From: Lachnospiraceae bacterium
Lineage (GTDB): Bacteria; Bacillota; Clostridia; Lachnospirales; Lachnospiraceae
NCBI GenBank assembly: GCA_017536965.1
Contig: JAFWCK010000072.1
Span: 1-64,000, forward strand
Length of the DNA stretch: 64,000 bases
Direction: 5' to 3'
Below the pieces are notes generated by a model. The model was not told the origin of the DNA and searched no databases. It worked only from the letters and a program-made list of their open reading frames with translations. Made by a program: the position numbers and the translations under genes. Position 1 is the stretch's first letter. Each line of letters starts with the position of its first letter. Below are positions 8,310-18,133 of the stretch, piece after piece.

Positions 8310-10733
8310 ATGAACGCATCATTATCTTGGATCAAAGCATATGTACCGGATCTGAAAGCGGATTATCAGGAATTTCGGGATGCCATGACGCTCTCCGGAA
8401 CAAAAGTGGAGGGATTTACGCAATTTGATAAAGACCTGGATAAGATCGTGATCGGACAGATCACTAAAATCGAGCCTCACCCGGATGCAGATAAACTGGT
8501 TGTCTGCCAGGTGAATCTGGGAAATGAATCCGTACAGATCGTGACCGGTGCCTCTAATGTATTTGAGGGAGCAAGAGTTCCTGTCGTTACAGACGGAGGA
8601 AAAGTAGCAGGCGGCCACGATGGAAAAATGACAGAAGGCGGCATTAAGATCAAAGCCGGAAAATTAAGAGGAGTGGATTCCTTCGGTATGATGTGCTCCA
8701 TCGAAGAGTTAGGATCCACCCGCGAAATGTATCCGGATGCTGCTGAAAACGGTATCTATATCCTTCCGGACGATGCTCCGGTCGGAGGCGATGCCATCGA
8801 ATACCTTGGCCTTCATGATGCCAATTATGAATTTGAGATCACATCCAACCGTGTGGACTGCTACAGCGTGCTTGGAATTGCAAGAGAAGCGGCAGCTACA
8901 TTCCGTCTTCCATTCCACGGTGTAGAACCGGTGATCCAAAAAACAGTGGATGACATTCATGATTATCTGCAGGTAGAAGTAGAGGATAAGGACCTTTGCC
9001 CGCGCTATACCTGCATGATGGTTAAAAATATCCGTCTGGCACTATCCCCAAAATGGCTGCAGAGACGATTGGCAAGCAACGGCATCCGTCCGATCAACAA
9101 CGTAGTTGATATCACAAACTATGTTATGGAAGAATTCGGACAGCCGATGCACGCATTTGATTATGATACGATCCGCGGCAAGAAAATCGTTGTCAAACGT
9201 GCAAATGACGGAGATACTTTTGTAACACTGGATGGACAGGAAAGAAAGCTGGATAAAGATATTCTGATGATCAATGATGCGGTAGGCCCAATTGGTATTG
9301 CCGGCATCATGGGCGGCGAAGAGTCCAAGATCACAGATGATGTTAAGACCCTGGTATTTGAAAGCGCATGCTTTGACGGCACCAATAACCGTCTTTCTGC
9401 AAAGAGACTTGGCATGCGTACGGATGCTTCCGGCAAATATGAGAAAGGCCTGGATCCGAATAATGCCTATCCGGCATTGCTTCGTGCCTGCCAGCTGATC
9501 GAAGAGCTGGATGCTGGCGATGTCATTGGCGGCGTGATCGATCTTTATCCGGAACCGGTGAAAGAAAAACAGATCGCATTTGAACCGGATCGGATCAATG
9601 CATATCTGGGTACAGATATCGATGAAGAAACGCAGCTGTCTTATTTCGGACCATTGGAGATCAAATATGATCCGGCAACCAGAATGCTGACGATCCCAAC
9701 CTTCCGTCAGGATCTGCTGCGAGGTGCAGATATTGCAGAGGAAGTTGCCCGGTTTTACGGCTATGATAACATTCCATCCACACTGCCGGATTCGGAAGAG
9801 GCAAGTGGCCGTCTTGGCTATGAGTTCGTAGTGCAGGATAAGATCCGTCAGATCCTGATGGCCTACGGTTATTCAGAGGCAATGACATTCTCCTTTGAAA
9901 GCCCGAAGGTGTTTGATAAACTTCGTCTGGCCCAGGATGGTCCAAAACGGAACACAGTAACTATCTCCAACCCGCTGGGAGAAGACTACAGCATCATGCG
10001 TACTTCCCTGATGGATGGTCTTTTAACCAGTCTGGCAACAAACTTTAACCGCAGAAATAAATCAGCTTCCCTGTTCGAGCTTTCAAATATTTATCTGCCG
10101 AAAGCACTTCCATTGACAGAGCTTCCGGATGAACGAATGACACTGTCATTTGGTTTTTACGGTGTTGGCGATTTCTTTGATCTGAAAGGTACGCTGGAAG
10201 ATATTCTGAACAGACTTGGCCTGAAAATGCCGCGGGATTATGTTGCGGATAAAGATATCACGTTCCTGCATCCGGGACGTCAGGCAAAAGTTATGATCAA
10301 AGGCGGAAAAGAGCAGATCGCTTTTCTGGGAGAAGTTCATCCGCAGGTCGCAAAAACATATGGCATGAGCGGAAGAGTCTATGTAGCTCAGCTGGATGTG
10401 CAGGCACTTTACGAATACGTGAATTTCGATAAGAAATACAAAGAGATCCCTAAATATCCTGCAGTCACCAGAGACCTTTCCATGGTTATGGATAAATTGA
10501 TCCCGGCCGGTGATGTAGAGCATGTGATCGCAAAATGCGGCGGGAAACTGATCGAAAGCTTCAATCTGTTTGATGTATATGAAGGAGACCGGATCGGAGC
10601 AGACAAGAAGAGTCTTGCTTACAGCATGGTCTTCCGTGCAAAAGATCGTACTCTGGAAGATAAAGATGTCAATCCGATCATCGATTCGATCATTGCGAAA
10701 TTAAAAGAAAAAGGTATTGAACTCAGATCATAA
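8310..10733 (+). CDS. pheT: Phenylalanine--tRNA ligase, beta subunit
   Basis: An 807-aa subunit of normal full length. Domains in order: EMAP/OB-fold tRNA-binding domain (about 39-155, IVIGQITKIEPHPDADKLVVCQV), B3/B4 editing domain (about 210-385), B5 domain (about 400-475), the class II-like core, and a C-terminal FDX-ACB anticodon-binding domain (KYPAVTRDLSMVMD onward, about 714-807). It lies directly behind pheS with AAAGGAGAG upstream of the ATG. The operon leader is only about 100 bp. Confidence 0.95.
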   Translation: MNASLSWIKAYVPDLKADYQEFRDAMTLSGTKVEGFTQFDKDLDKIVIGQITKIEPHPDADKLVVCQVNLGNESVQIVTGASNVFEGARVPVVTDGGKVAGGHDGKMTEGGIKIKAGKLRGVDSFGMMCSIEELGSTREMYPDAAENGIYILPDDAPVGGDAIEYLGLHDANYEFEITSNRVDCYSVLGIAREAAATFRLPFHGVEPVIQKTVDDIHDYLQVEVEDKDLCPRYTCMMVKNIRLALSPKWLQRRLASNGIRPINNVVDITNYVMEEFGQPMHAFDYDTIRGKKIVVKRANDGDTFVTLDGQERKLDKDILMINDAVGPIGIAGIMGGEESKITDDVKTLVFESACFDGTNNRLSAKRLGMRTDASGKYEKGLDPNNAYPALLRACQLIEELDAGDVIGGVIDLYPEPVKEKQIAFEPDRINAYLGTDIDEETQLSYFGPLEIKYDPATRMLTIPTFRQDLLRGADIAEEVARFYGYDNIPSTLPDSEEASGRLGYEFVVQDKIRQILMAYGYSEAMTFSFESPKVFDKLRLAQDGPKRNTVTISNPLGEDYSIMRTSLMDGLLTSLATNFNRRNKSASLFELSNIYLPKALPLTELPDERMTLSFGFYGVGDFFDLKGTLEDILNRLGLKMPRDYVADKDITFLHPGRQAKVMIKGGKEQIAFLGEVHPQVAKTYGMSGRVYVAQLDVQALYEYVNFDKKYKEIPKYPAVTRDLSMVMDKLIPAGDVEHVIAKCGGKLIESFNLFDVYEGDRIGADKKSLAYSMVFRAKDRTLEDKDVNPIIDSIIAKLKEKGIELRS

Positions 10734-10741
10734 GCTGAGGA

Positions 10742-10770
10742 TAGACTTTAAGCAAAGTCTGTGATAAAAT
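10742..10770 (+). promoter_or_regulatory. Possible promoter with internal hairpin before secDF
   Basis: TAGACT (10742-10747), 17 bp, TAAAAT (10765-10770). A 7-bp inverted repeat AGACTTT/AAAGTCT (10743-10760) overlaps it and lacks a T-run, so it is not an obvious pheT terminator. Confidence 0.3.
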
Positions 10771-10834
10771 GCTACGGTTGTTTGTATAAATAATAATAAG
10801 GAAATAAGAGTTTCACTGGCTTAGAGAGGAAATC

Positions 10835-13198
10835 ATGAGTAAGAAAAAAGGCATATTGTTTTTTATCATCTCCATTATTGTGATTTTGCTTTGCTGTTTT
10901 ACATCCGTTTTCGGTTTCGGAAAAGGAGCAGTAGGTTCCGCAAAGAATATTACATTAGGTCTGGACCTGCGCGGTGGTGTCAGCATTACCTATGAGGTGC
11001 AGGACAAAGAGTTTTCGCAGACAGATATGGATGATACCATCTATAAACTTCAGCTGCGTGTTGCAGAATACAGCGCAGATGCATCGGTCTACCAGGAAGG
11101 AACAGACCGTATCACGGTTGAGATCCCGGGTGTGTATGATACCCAGACTGTGATCGAAGAATTAGGCCGTCCTGGTTCACTGCAGTTTATTACTTACGAT
11201 GCGAAAAACGAAGATGGTACGACCGATTTTACCCAGCCTACTGTTTGGGTAACCGGTTCTGATGTCGTGAATGCACAGGCAGGTACTCAGTCTGATCAAA
11301 AAACTGGTTCTTCTGATTTCGTTGTCCAGCTGCAGCTGGGAGATGAAGGCGCAGAGAAGTTTGCAGAAGCAACCACCAGCCATGTTGGCGATATCATTTA
11401 CATCGTATATGATGGCGAAGTCGTTTCCTATCCACGTGTACAGAGCGCTATCACCGGAGGCAACTGCGTGATCGAAGGTATGGGCTCCTATGAAGCTGCT
11501 TCTACACTTGCTTCCACGATCCGTATCGGTTCTCTGAACCTGGAATTAGAGGAAATCTCTTCTAAAGTTGTCAGTGCGAAACTGGGTGATAATGCTGTAT
11601 CCACATCCCTGATCGCGGGTGCCATTGGTATCCTTCTGATCATGATCTTTATGATCATCTTCTACCGGATCCCAGGACTGGCTGCGGCAATCTCCATGGT
11701 TTTCTATACAGCAGCTATCCTGCTTCTGCTGAATGCATTTAATCTTACCCTTACGATTTCCGGTATCGCCGGTATTATTCTTTCCATTGGTATGGCTGTC
11801 GATGGCAACGTCATCATCAACGCACGTATCAAGGAAGAACTGGAAGCTGGAAGGAGTACGCATGAAGCAATCCGTTTCGGCTTTAAACGTTCTTTATCAG
11901 CAATTTTGGATGGTAATATTACCACATTGATCGTTGCTATCGTGCTTCTGATCTTTGGCTCAGGATCGGTGAAGGGTTTTGGTATGACACTGGCTATCGG
12001 TATCGTACTTAGTGTTATCACATCTCTCTTTGTATCCAGACTGTTAGTATACTGCCTGTATGCAATGGGACTGAAAGCTCCAAAGTTCTATGCCAGTGTT
12101 AAAAAGACAAAGAAAAAAGTTTTCGATTTTGTTGGCAAGAAAGTTATCTGGTTTGTGATCGCCGCTGTGCTGATCGTTGCCGGCATTGCAACGCTTGTCA
12201 TCAACAGTGCAACTGGAAAGAGAGCCTTTAATTATAATATTGAGTTTATCGGTGGTGTTTCCACACAGGTGGAATTTGACAAAGACTATTCTATCGATGA
12301 GTTTAATGACACCATCAAAGCTGATATTGCTGCTATCATCAACAGCAATGATATTGAAGGCCAGAAAGTAACCGGAACGACTCAATACGTGATCAAGACA
12401 CAGGATATCGAAGCTACTGTCCGTCAGGAAATGCAGGATATGCTGGTTGAGAAATATGGTGCCGATGCAGAAAGCTTTGAAACGACTTACATCAGTTCTT
12501 CTGTCAGTAAGGAACTTTTAAGGGATGCTTATATTTCCCTTTTGATCGCGGCTGTCTGCATGCTGCTTTATATCTGGATCCGTTTCCGGAAATTCAAATT
12601 TGCAATTTCTTCCGTTATTGCCTTACTTCATGATGTCCTGATCGTTGTTACATTCTTTGCGATCTTCCGTCTGTCTGTCGGCAATTCCTTTATTGCCTGC
12701 ATTCTGACGATCGTTGGTTATTCCATCAATGCGACGATCGTTATATTTGACCGGATCCGTGAGAATCTGAAAAATCAGGCGATCAATTATGATTTGAAGA
12801 AAGTGATCAACACAAGTGTACAGCAATCCTTATCACGAAGCATCTTTACTTCTGCGACGACGTTTGTCATGGTCCTGTTCCTGTATATCTTAGGTGTTGA
12901 ATCCATGCGTGCATTTGCTATGCCGCTGGCTGTTGGTATTGTTGCCGGTGCGTTTTCATCCATTTTCATTGCCGGTGCATTGTATTATGTCATGACAAAG
13001 AAGAGCGACCGCCTGGATGAGAGCAGAGCAGAAAAAGCTGCCATGTTATATGGTACGGATGATGTCATTGCATCAGCTGCAGCTGATGGAGAGGCTGTTC
13101 TGACAGACGTGGCAAAAGATGCAGAAGCTGTATCAGAAGAGGCTGTGAAGATCACAGCAAATCCAAACCGGAAGAAAAAGAAAAAACGTAAACAGTAA
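10835..13198 (+). CDS. secDF: Protein translocase SecD/SecF fusion
   Basis: An accessory RND-type unit that uses the proton gradient to assist Sec export. This 787-aa protein fuses SecD and SecF. The SecD half has a first TM helix (about 5-27), LGLDLRGGVS (41-50), a large periplasmic-type domain, and five TM helices between about 255 and 420. SecF begins near residue 430 with a further TM helix and FNYNIEFIGG (about 464-473), ending in five TM helices including GYSINATIVIFDRIRE. The fusion is usual in Firmicutes. The C-terminus is an Ala/Glu-rich linker and a run of lysines. GAGAGG precedes the ATG. Confidence 0.95.
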   Translation: MSKKKGILFFIISIIVILLCCFTSVFGFGKGAVGSAKNITLGLDLRGGVSITYEVQDKEFSQTDMDDTIYKLQLRVAEYSADASVYQEGTDRITVEIPGVYDTQTVIEELGRPGSLQFITYDAKNEDGTTDFTQPTVWVTGSDVVNAQAGTQSDQKTGSSDFVVQLQLGDEGAEKFAEATTSHVGDIIYIVYDGEVVSYPRVQSAITGGNCVIEGMGSYEAASTLASTIRIGSLNLELEEISSKVVSAKLGDNAVSTSLIAGAIGILLIMIFMIIFYRIPGLAAAISMVFYTAAILLLLNAFNLTLTISGIAGIILSIGMAVDGNVIINARIKEELEAGRSTHEAIRFGFKRSLSAILDGNITTLIVAIVLLIFGSGSVKGFGMTLAIGIVLSVITSLFVSRLLVYCLYAMGLKAPKFYASVKKTKKKVFDFVGKKVIWFVIAAVLIVAGIATLVINSATGKRAFNYNIEFIGGVSTQVEFDKDYSIDEFNDTIKADIAAIINSNDIEGQKVTGTTQYVIKTQDIEATVRQEMQDMLVEKYGADAESFETTYISSSVSKELLRDAYISLLIAAVCMLLYIWIRFRKFKFAISSVIALLHDVLIVVTFFAIFRLSVGNSFIACILTIVGYSINATIVIFDRIRENLKNQAINYDLKKVINTSVQQSLSRSIFTSATTFVMVLFLYILGVESMRAFAMPLAVGIVAGAFSSIFIAGALYYVMTKKSDRLDESRAEKAAMLYGTDDVIASAAADGEAVLTDVAKDAEAVSEEAVKITANPNRKKKKKRKQ

Positions 13199-13203
13199 AC
13201 AAC

Positions 13204-14163
13204 ATGGCAATTACTATCATTTTATTTATACTGGGACTGGTATTTCTGATCTTCGGAGGAGACTGGTTTGTAGATGGAGCCAGCGGACTGGCACATCGTT
13301 TTAAGATCCCGGAAATCATTGTCGGTGCGACAGTGGTTTCCATCGGGACCACCCTTCCGGAAGTCATGGTGTCCGCTACCAGTGCAGCAGAAGGGCTCGG
13401 TGCAATGTCATACGGCAATGCCATCGGGTCCATTATCTGTAATACGGCTTTGATCCTGGCTCTTTCGCTTGCGATCCGGCCTGCGCCTGTAGATCGGAAA
13501 TCACTCCGTACACCAACCATTTTCTTTTTCGTTTCTGCTATTTTTTATATGCTCGTTTCCTATCTTACCGGCCGGTTTGACAGGTGGATGGGAATCGTTC
13601 TTTTGTTGATCTTTGTTGCTTATATGATCCTTACTGTACGACAGGGCTTCAAAAACCCGGATCAGAACGAGCCTCTGGAAGTAAAGCAGTGGCCTCTGTG
13701 GAGGCAGATCCTTTTTCTGATCCTCGGAGCAGCAATGATCGCAGTCGGAGCCCGTCTGCTGGTCGATAACGGAACTAAGATCGCAGCGATGCTGGGTGTT
13801 CCGGATTCTGTTATCGCCTTAACATTTGTAGCACTTGGAACTTCTTTACCAGAATTAGTTACGGCAATTGTTTCACTCGCCAAAGGGCATGCAGCTTTGT
13901 CACTGGGAAATATTGTTGGTGCCAATTTGTTTAATATTGTCCTTGTCTGCGGCACTGCGATCACGATCCGTCCGTTTAATGTCCCGGTTGATAAAGTATT
14001 CCTGGGACAGAATGCTTCCTTTATCGTAGATCTCCCGCTCATGTTCCTGGTGATGGCATTTGTGACGATTCCTGCATTGATACGAGGAAAACTATCCCGA
14101 TTCCAGGGAATCGCGCTCTTGGTCGTTTACGTCGCATACGTGACATTCCAGTTTTTCGGATAA
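13204..14163 (+). CDS. Calcium/sodium antiporter, CaCA superfamily
   Basis: A 319-aa membrane protein with about ten hydrophobic helices arranged as two inverted halves. The two alpha-repeats that form the ion site are visible: SIGTTLPEVMVSATSA (about 47-60) and ALGTSLPELVTAIVS (about 209-223), followed by GNAIGS and GNIVGAN. This is the YrbG-like bacterial K+-independent Na+/Ca2+ exchanger type. It begins 5 nt after secDF and ends 3 nt before recJ with no recognisable Shine-Dalgarno, so translation probably depends on ribosomes coming from secDF. Confidence 0.88.
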   Translation: MAITIILFILGLVFLIFGGDWFVDGASGLAHRFKIPEIIVGATVVSIGTTLPEVMVSATSAAEGLGAMSYGNAIGSIICNTALILALSLAIRPAPVDRKSLRTPTIFFFVSAIFYMLVSYLTGRFDRWMGIVLLLIFVAYMILTVRQGFKNPDQNEPLEVKQWPLWRQILFLILGAAMIAVGARLLVDNGTKIAAMLGVPDSVIALTFVALGTSLPELVTAIVSLAKGHAALSLGNIVGANLFNIVLVCGTAITIRPFNVPVDKVFLGQNASFIVDLPLMFLVMAFVTIPALIRGKLSRFQGIALLVVYVAYVTFQFFG

Positions 14164-14166
14164 AAA

Positions 14167-15891
14167 ATGGGAAACTATTACCTGTACTGCAAAAAGGCAG
14201 ATTTTGCCGCTATCGCAGATGAATTTCATATCACTCCAATGACAGCGAGGATCCTGCGAAACCGGGATCTTTGTTCGCATGAGGAAATACAGGCTTTCTT
14301 ATCCGGAACGTTAACTTCACTTCATGATCCGTTTTTGATGAAGGGGATGAAAGAAGCAGTTGCAATGATCAAAAAGGCTGTTTTAGAAGGCAGAAAGATT
14401 CGTGTGATCGGTGACTATGATGTAGATGGTATTTGTTCCAGTTATATTATCCGGCATGTGATTGAAAGCCTTGGTGGAAAAGCGGATGTGCGTCTGCCGG
14501 ACCGGATCCTGGAAGGGTATGGCATGAACTGTGATATGATCAGGGAAGCTGCCTTAGATCAAGTGGAACTGATCATCACGTGTGATAATGGTGTCTCTGC
14601 GCATGATGCCGTAAGGGAAGCAAAACTGAAAGGGATCGATGTGATTGTAACGGATCATCATGAGGTGCCTTATCCACTGGTAGAAGCAGACGTTGTGATC
14701 GATCCAAAACAGGAAGGATGTCCTTATCCTTATAAAGAATTATGCGGTGGCGGTGTTGCCTATAAGCTCGCGCAGGCATTGCTTTCTGACGTTAATAAAG
14801 ATCTGGCAGAAAAACTTCTGGAAGAATTCCTGCAGTTTGCAGGTATGGCTACAGTAGCAGATCTGGTTCCTCTGACAGGAGAAAATAGAATTCTAGCTAA
14901 AGAAGGGATCAAACGCCTTCAGAAGACAGATAATGAAGGGTTAAAAGCAATCCTTCAGATTCGCGGCGCAAAAGCAGAAGAGATCAATGAGTTTTATATT
15001 GGATTTATCATTGGTCCTTGTCTGAATTCAGCAGGACGGCTTAAAAATGCAAAGATTGCTTATGACCTGTTAGAAGAAACTGACCCAATAGCGGCAGGAA
15101 ATAAAGCAAAAGAGCTTTCAGAACTGAATGATGAAAGAAAGGATCTGACACGGAACCAGACAGCAGAAGCAGATCTGAAGATAAAGGATACTTATCCGGA
15201 TATGTCAGATCTTCCGAAAGTACTGGTTATTTATTTGCCGTCCGCACATGAAAGTGTAGCGGGAATCATCGCAGGACGCTTGAAAGATCTCTATTCCAGG
15301 CCGGCACTTGTGATCACCAATTCGGATGATGGAATGAAGGGGTCGGGGCGTTCCGTAGAAGCTTACGATCTGATCGGTGAAATGCAGAAGCATGCAGACT
15401 TGTTTAAAAAATTCGGAGGACATAAAAAGGCAGCTGGTTTTTCCCTGAATGAGGGGATCACTCCGGAAGATATCAGTAAGCAGCTGAATGATACATGCCA
15501 TCTTTCTTTAGATGAACTAGCTGAAAAAATCTGGGTCGATATGGAACTGCCTTTTAAATATGTTTCTGAAAGCTTTATTAATGAACTGCAATTACTGCAA
15601 CCATTTGGCCTTGGAAATGAAAGACCATTGTTTGCACGAAGAAATGTACTGATCCGCAAATTGTTTGTCCTCGGAAAGAATCAAAATGTCCTGAAACTAT
15701 TGTTGGAGGATGAAGAGGGCACTCAACTGGAAGCTGTTCTTTTTGGACCGGCAGAACAGATACAAGAAAAGGCCGAGTGGCTCCAACCGAAAATGACCGG
15801 AGAAGAAACGGTTTCTGTTTTCTATCATCCGGACATCAATGAATTCCGTAATCAAAAGATTCCGCAGGCACGTATCGTAGATATTTGCTGA
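14167..15891 (+). CDS. recJ: Single-stranded-DNA-specific exonuclease RecJ
   Basis: A 5'-3' ssDNA exonuclease of recombination and mismatch repair. The 574-aa product has the DHH phosphoesterase motifs in order: motif I DYDVDG (83-88), motif II TCDNG (138-142), motif III TDHHE (162-166), a DHHA1 domain with ESVAGIIAGRLKD and KGSGRS, a FGGHKKAAGFS segment, and a C-terminal OB-fold-like domain. It starts 3 nt after the exchanger gene with no clear Shine-Dalgarno, again suggesting coupling. A short palindrome follows the stop, but no convincing terminator. Confidence 0.93.
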   Translation: MGNYYLYCKKADFAAIADEFHITPMTARILRNRDLCSHEEIQAFLSGTLTSLHDPFLMKGMKEAVAMIKKAVLEGRKIRVIGDYDVDGICSSYIIRHVIESLGGKADVRLPDRILEGYGMNCDMIREAALDQVELIITCDNGVSAHDAVREAKLKGIDVIVTDHHEVPYPLVEADVVIDPKQEGCPYPYKELCGGGVAYKLAQALLSDVNKDLAEKLLEEFLQFAGMATVADLVPLTGENRILAKEGIKRLQKTDNEGLKAILQIRGAKAEEINEFYIGFIIGPCLNSAGRLKNAKIAYDLLEETDPIAAGNKAKELSELNDERKDLTRNQTAEADLKIKDTYPDMSDLPKVLVIYLPSAHESVAGIIAGRLKDLYSRPALVITNSDDGMKGSGRSVEAYDLIGEMQKHADLFKKFGGHKKAAGFSLNEGITPEDISKQLNDTCHLSLDELAEKIWVDMELPFKYVSESFINELQLLQPFGLGNERPLFARRNVLIRKLFVLGKNQNVLKLLLEDEEGTQLEAVLFGPAEQIQEKAEWLQPKMTGEETVSVFYHPDINEFRNQKIPQARIVDIC

Positions 15892-15918
15892 TAGAATTTT
15901 TATTCAGATATATCTCCG

Positions 15919-15947
15919 TTGACACATCACATAGATATCGTTACAAT
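15919..15947 (+). promoter_or_regulatory. Strong promoter of the surface-modification cluster
   Basis: TTGACA (15919-15924), 17 bp, TACAAT (15942-15947). The predicted start is near 15954, about 50 nt upstream of the first gene. Confidence 0.75.
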
Positions 15948-16003
15948 ATATTCTACGCGTTTCAAAGCTTTTTTTTATTATTACGGAAGATGCGTTTTTT
16001 CTG

Positions 16004-17878
16004 ATGGAAACAAATAGAAAAGGTACTTTAACTGAATATCAGTCGTCAGATCATACGCGGAAAGAAGGCAAAAAGAAGACAGATGTCTCCTATCTTTTTT
16101 CAGATGATTATGATGAGACAAAAACGCCGATTCATTATACGAGGAAGCGTTCTGCGTGGACGTCAACTTTACGCCGTTCATCAATGCGTTCTGCTACTTC
16201 GCGTCTGGAGGCTTACTTTACAAACAACAGTCGGTCTTCTTCATCCCGCATAAACAGACAGGCGGACGTGAGCAAACCGTCTATGAGGCAGAAATCTGAA
16301 TATGAAACAGTTGCATTTAAAGCACCGGAAAAAAACAAGACTGTTAATGCCGAATTAGCGAAAACAAAGGTTATTCAAAAGGTGGTTTTGCCTGTTGAAG
16401 ATGCTGGACCTGAAATGTCAGAGACCAAAATTATAAGGAAAACTACCGCTCCAAAAACACAGGCAAAGCCGGCTGCCGCTAAAAAGACACCTGTCAAACC
16501 AGATGAAAACCCGACCAAAGTGATACGAAAGGTTGTAACAAAGCCGGTTGCATCACAGGATACGGTTAAAGATAAAACCAGAACATCAGCCAAAAAAACA
16601 CAGACCGCTTCGGCGAGGGCTGCAACAGCAAGAATTTCAGCAACACGTACCGCTGCCAATATGGCTGCCAAAGCACAGGAAGAAGCCAGACGAAAAAGGG
16701 AAGCTCTGTTCACCGACTCACGGATGAAACAAAAAAGAGAGCAGACCAAACCGCAGCAACAGACAAAAAAGAAGATCCTTTGGCCCTATATGATCATGAT
16801 CGTTTCCATTGTTTTCATTGCGTCTCTGGTCACCTTCTTATATTTGATCCGCAGTTCACAAAATCGTTTCTTCATGGCGATCCGTGATAAAGACGCCCCG
16901 GTGCTGGAGGTAACAGATCTGGATATTTATAATGATCAGACCGTCACGGTCGATGATTTTATTACCGTATGTGAGGATGAATCCCGCGTGAAAGTCTATC
17001 TGCGTTCGCCAATCGACTTTAGCATTGATGGAGAGCAGACGGTTACGATCGTTGCAGAAGATGAAGTAGGGAATAAGATAGCTAAATCGGTAACCCTGAC
17101 GCATATTATCGATCAAACACCGCCAAGAATTGCAGGAGATCCGGTCATTCGAGCCGTGCGTGGAGAGTCAATAGCATATAAAACGCATATTTCTGTCCTT
17201 GATGATCATGATCCGGAGCCTGTTATAGAAATCGATAACAGTCAAGTGAACCTGGATGCAGAAGGCAGTTATACTGTCTGGTATTCTGCTACGGACCAAT
17301 GTGGCAATAAAGCGACTTTTCAATCCGAAGTAGTTGTTTCTGCACCGTCTGCAGAGACAGTATCGGATGAAGAAATATTTGCACTGGTAGATCAGATCCT
17401 TGCTGAGATCACGACGGATGATATGCAGCCAATCGATAAAGTATGGGCGATCTATGAATATGTCCGTCATATTCCTTACAATGGAAGAGATTATTCTTTT
17501 AATCAGAAATATGAGGGATATAAATTGCTGCGGGATCAGAAGGGCGAGTGTTATGGCAGCTACTCTGCATCAAAACTGTTTTTTGACCGGCTTGGATATC
17601 CGAATCTATCTCCGGAAAAGAATGTTGGCGCAAAGCATTTCTGGAACATGGTCAGTATTGATGGCGGAAAAACATTCTATCATTTTGATGCAACAAACTG
17701 GCATGAATGGGGACCTAAAAAACCAGTTATGTGCATGATCAGTGATGCTGTGTTAGAGCAGATCTCAGAGGCGCATAAAGGCACACATCGTTATGATCAT
17801 TCTCTTTTCCCTGCAACACCAGCGGATAGTATTCCGGTACCTGATTATGTTCCGTCCAAGTATGGAGATGATTATTAA
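16004..17878 (+). CDS. Membrane-anchored transglutaminase-like protein with long disordered cytoplasmic arm
   Basis: A 624-aa protein. Residues 1-258 are Lys/Arg/Ser/Thr-rich low-complexity sequence, presumably cytoplasmic, with three copies of a TK[VI]I[QR]K[VT] motif (about 121, 141, 171). One TM helix (259-283) is followed by two extracytoplasmic Ig-like domains of the kind seen in surface proteins (DAPVLEVTDL... and TPPRIAGDP...). The C-terminal domain is transglutaminase/protease-like: Cys516 in GECYGSYSASKLFF, His545 in AKHFWNMV and Asp562 in YHFDATNW form the expected triad. The role is probably on the cell surface; substrate unknown. It opens the ACP/MBOAT cluster, and the next gene starts 18 nt later. 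No good Shine-Dalgarno was found at the chosen ATG. Confidence 0.8.
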   Translation: METNRKGTLTEYQSSDHTRKEGKKKTDVSYLFSDDYDETKTPIHYTRKRSAWTSTLRRSSMRSATSRLEAYFTNNSRSSSSRINRQADVSKPSMRQKSEYETVAFKAPEKNKTVNAELAKTKVIQKVVLPVEDAGPEMSETKIIRKTTAPKTQAKPAAAKKTPVKPDENPTKVIRKVVTKPVASQDTVKDKTRTSAKKTQTASARAATARISATRTAANMAAKAQEEARRKREALFTDSRMKQKREQTKPQQQTKKKILWPYMIMIVSIVFIASLVTFLYLIRSSQNRFFMAIRDKDAPVLEVTDLDIYNDQTVTVDDFITVCEDESRVKVYLRSPIDFSIDGEQTVTIVAEDEVGNKIAKSVTLTHIIDQTPPRIAGDPVIRAVRGESIAYKTHISVLDDHDPEPVIEIDNSQVNLDAEGSYTVWYSATDQCGNKATFQSEVVVSAPSAETVSDEEIFALVDQILAEITTDDMQPIDKVWAIYEYVRHIPYNGRDYSFNQKYEGYKLLRDQKGECYGSYSASKLFFDRLGYPNLSPEKNVGAKHFWNMVSIDGGKTFYHFDATNWHEWGPKKPVMCMISDAVLEQISEAHKGTHRYDHSLFPATPADSIPVPDYVPSKYGDDY

Positions 17879-17896
17879 ATATATAGGAGAATAATG

Positions 17897-18127
17897 ATGG
17901 AAAGCGAATTAAGAGAAATTTTAGAAGAGATCCGTCCGGATATTAATTTTGATGCTGAAACGCAGTTGATAGACGGCGGCATCCTGGATTCTTTTGATAT
18001 TGTGACACTGGTCGCAGAAATCAATGCCAGATTAGATATTGCTATTCCGGCCGAGGAATTGATCCCGGAGAATTTTAACAGCGCGGAGGCACTTTTGGAA
18101 TTATTGGAGAGATTGGACGAAGAATAA
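17897..18127 (+). CDS. Acyl carrier protein (DltC/phosphopantetheine-binding type)
   Basis: A 76-aa acidic protein with the phosphopantetheine attachment context GGILDSFDIVTLVAEI; the Ser of LDS would carry the prosthetic group. The flanking pattern (ETQLIDGGILDS, IAIPAEELIPENF, SAEALLELLERL) resembles D-alanyl carrier protein more than fatty-acid ACP. Two adjacent ATGs are possible (17894, 17897). The second is chosen because AGGAGA then stands 6 nt away instead of 3. It sits immediately before an MBOAT acyltransferase, so it probably delivers an activated acyl or aminoacyl group to it. No adenylation (DltA-like) gene is in the cluster. Confidence 0.85.
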   Translation: MESELREILEEIRPDINFDAETQLIDGGILDSFDIVTLVAEINARLDIAIPAEELIPENFNSAEALLELLERLDEE

Positions 18128-18133
18128 TCCGAT

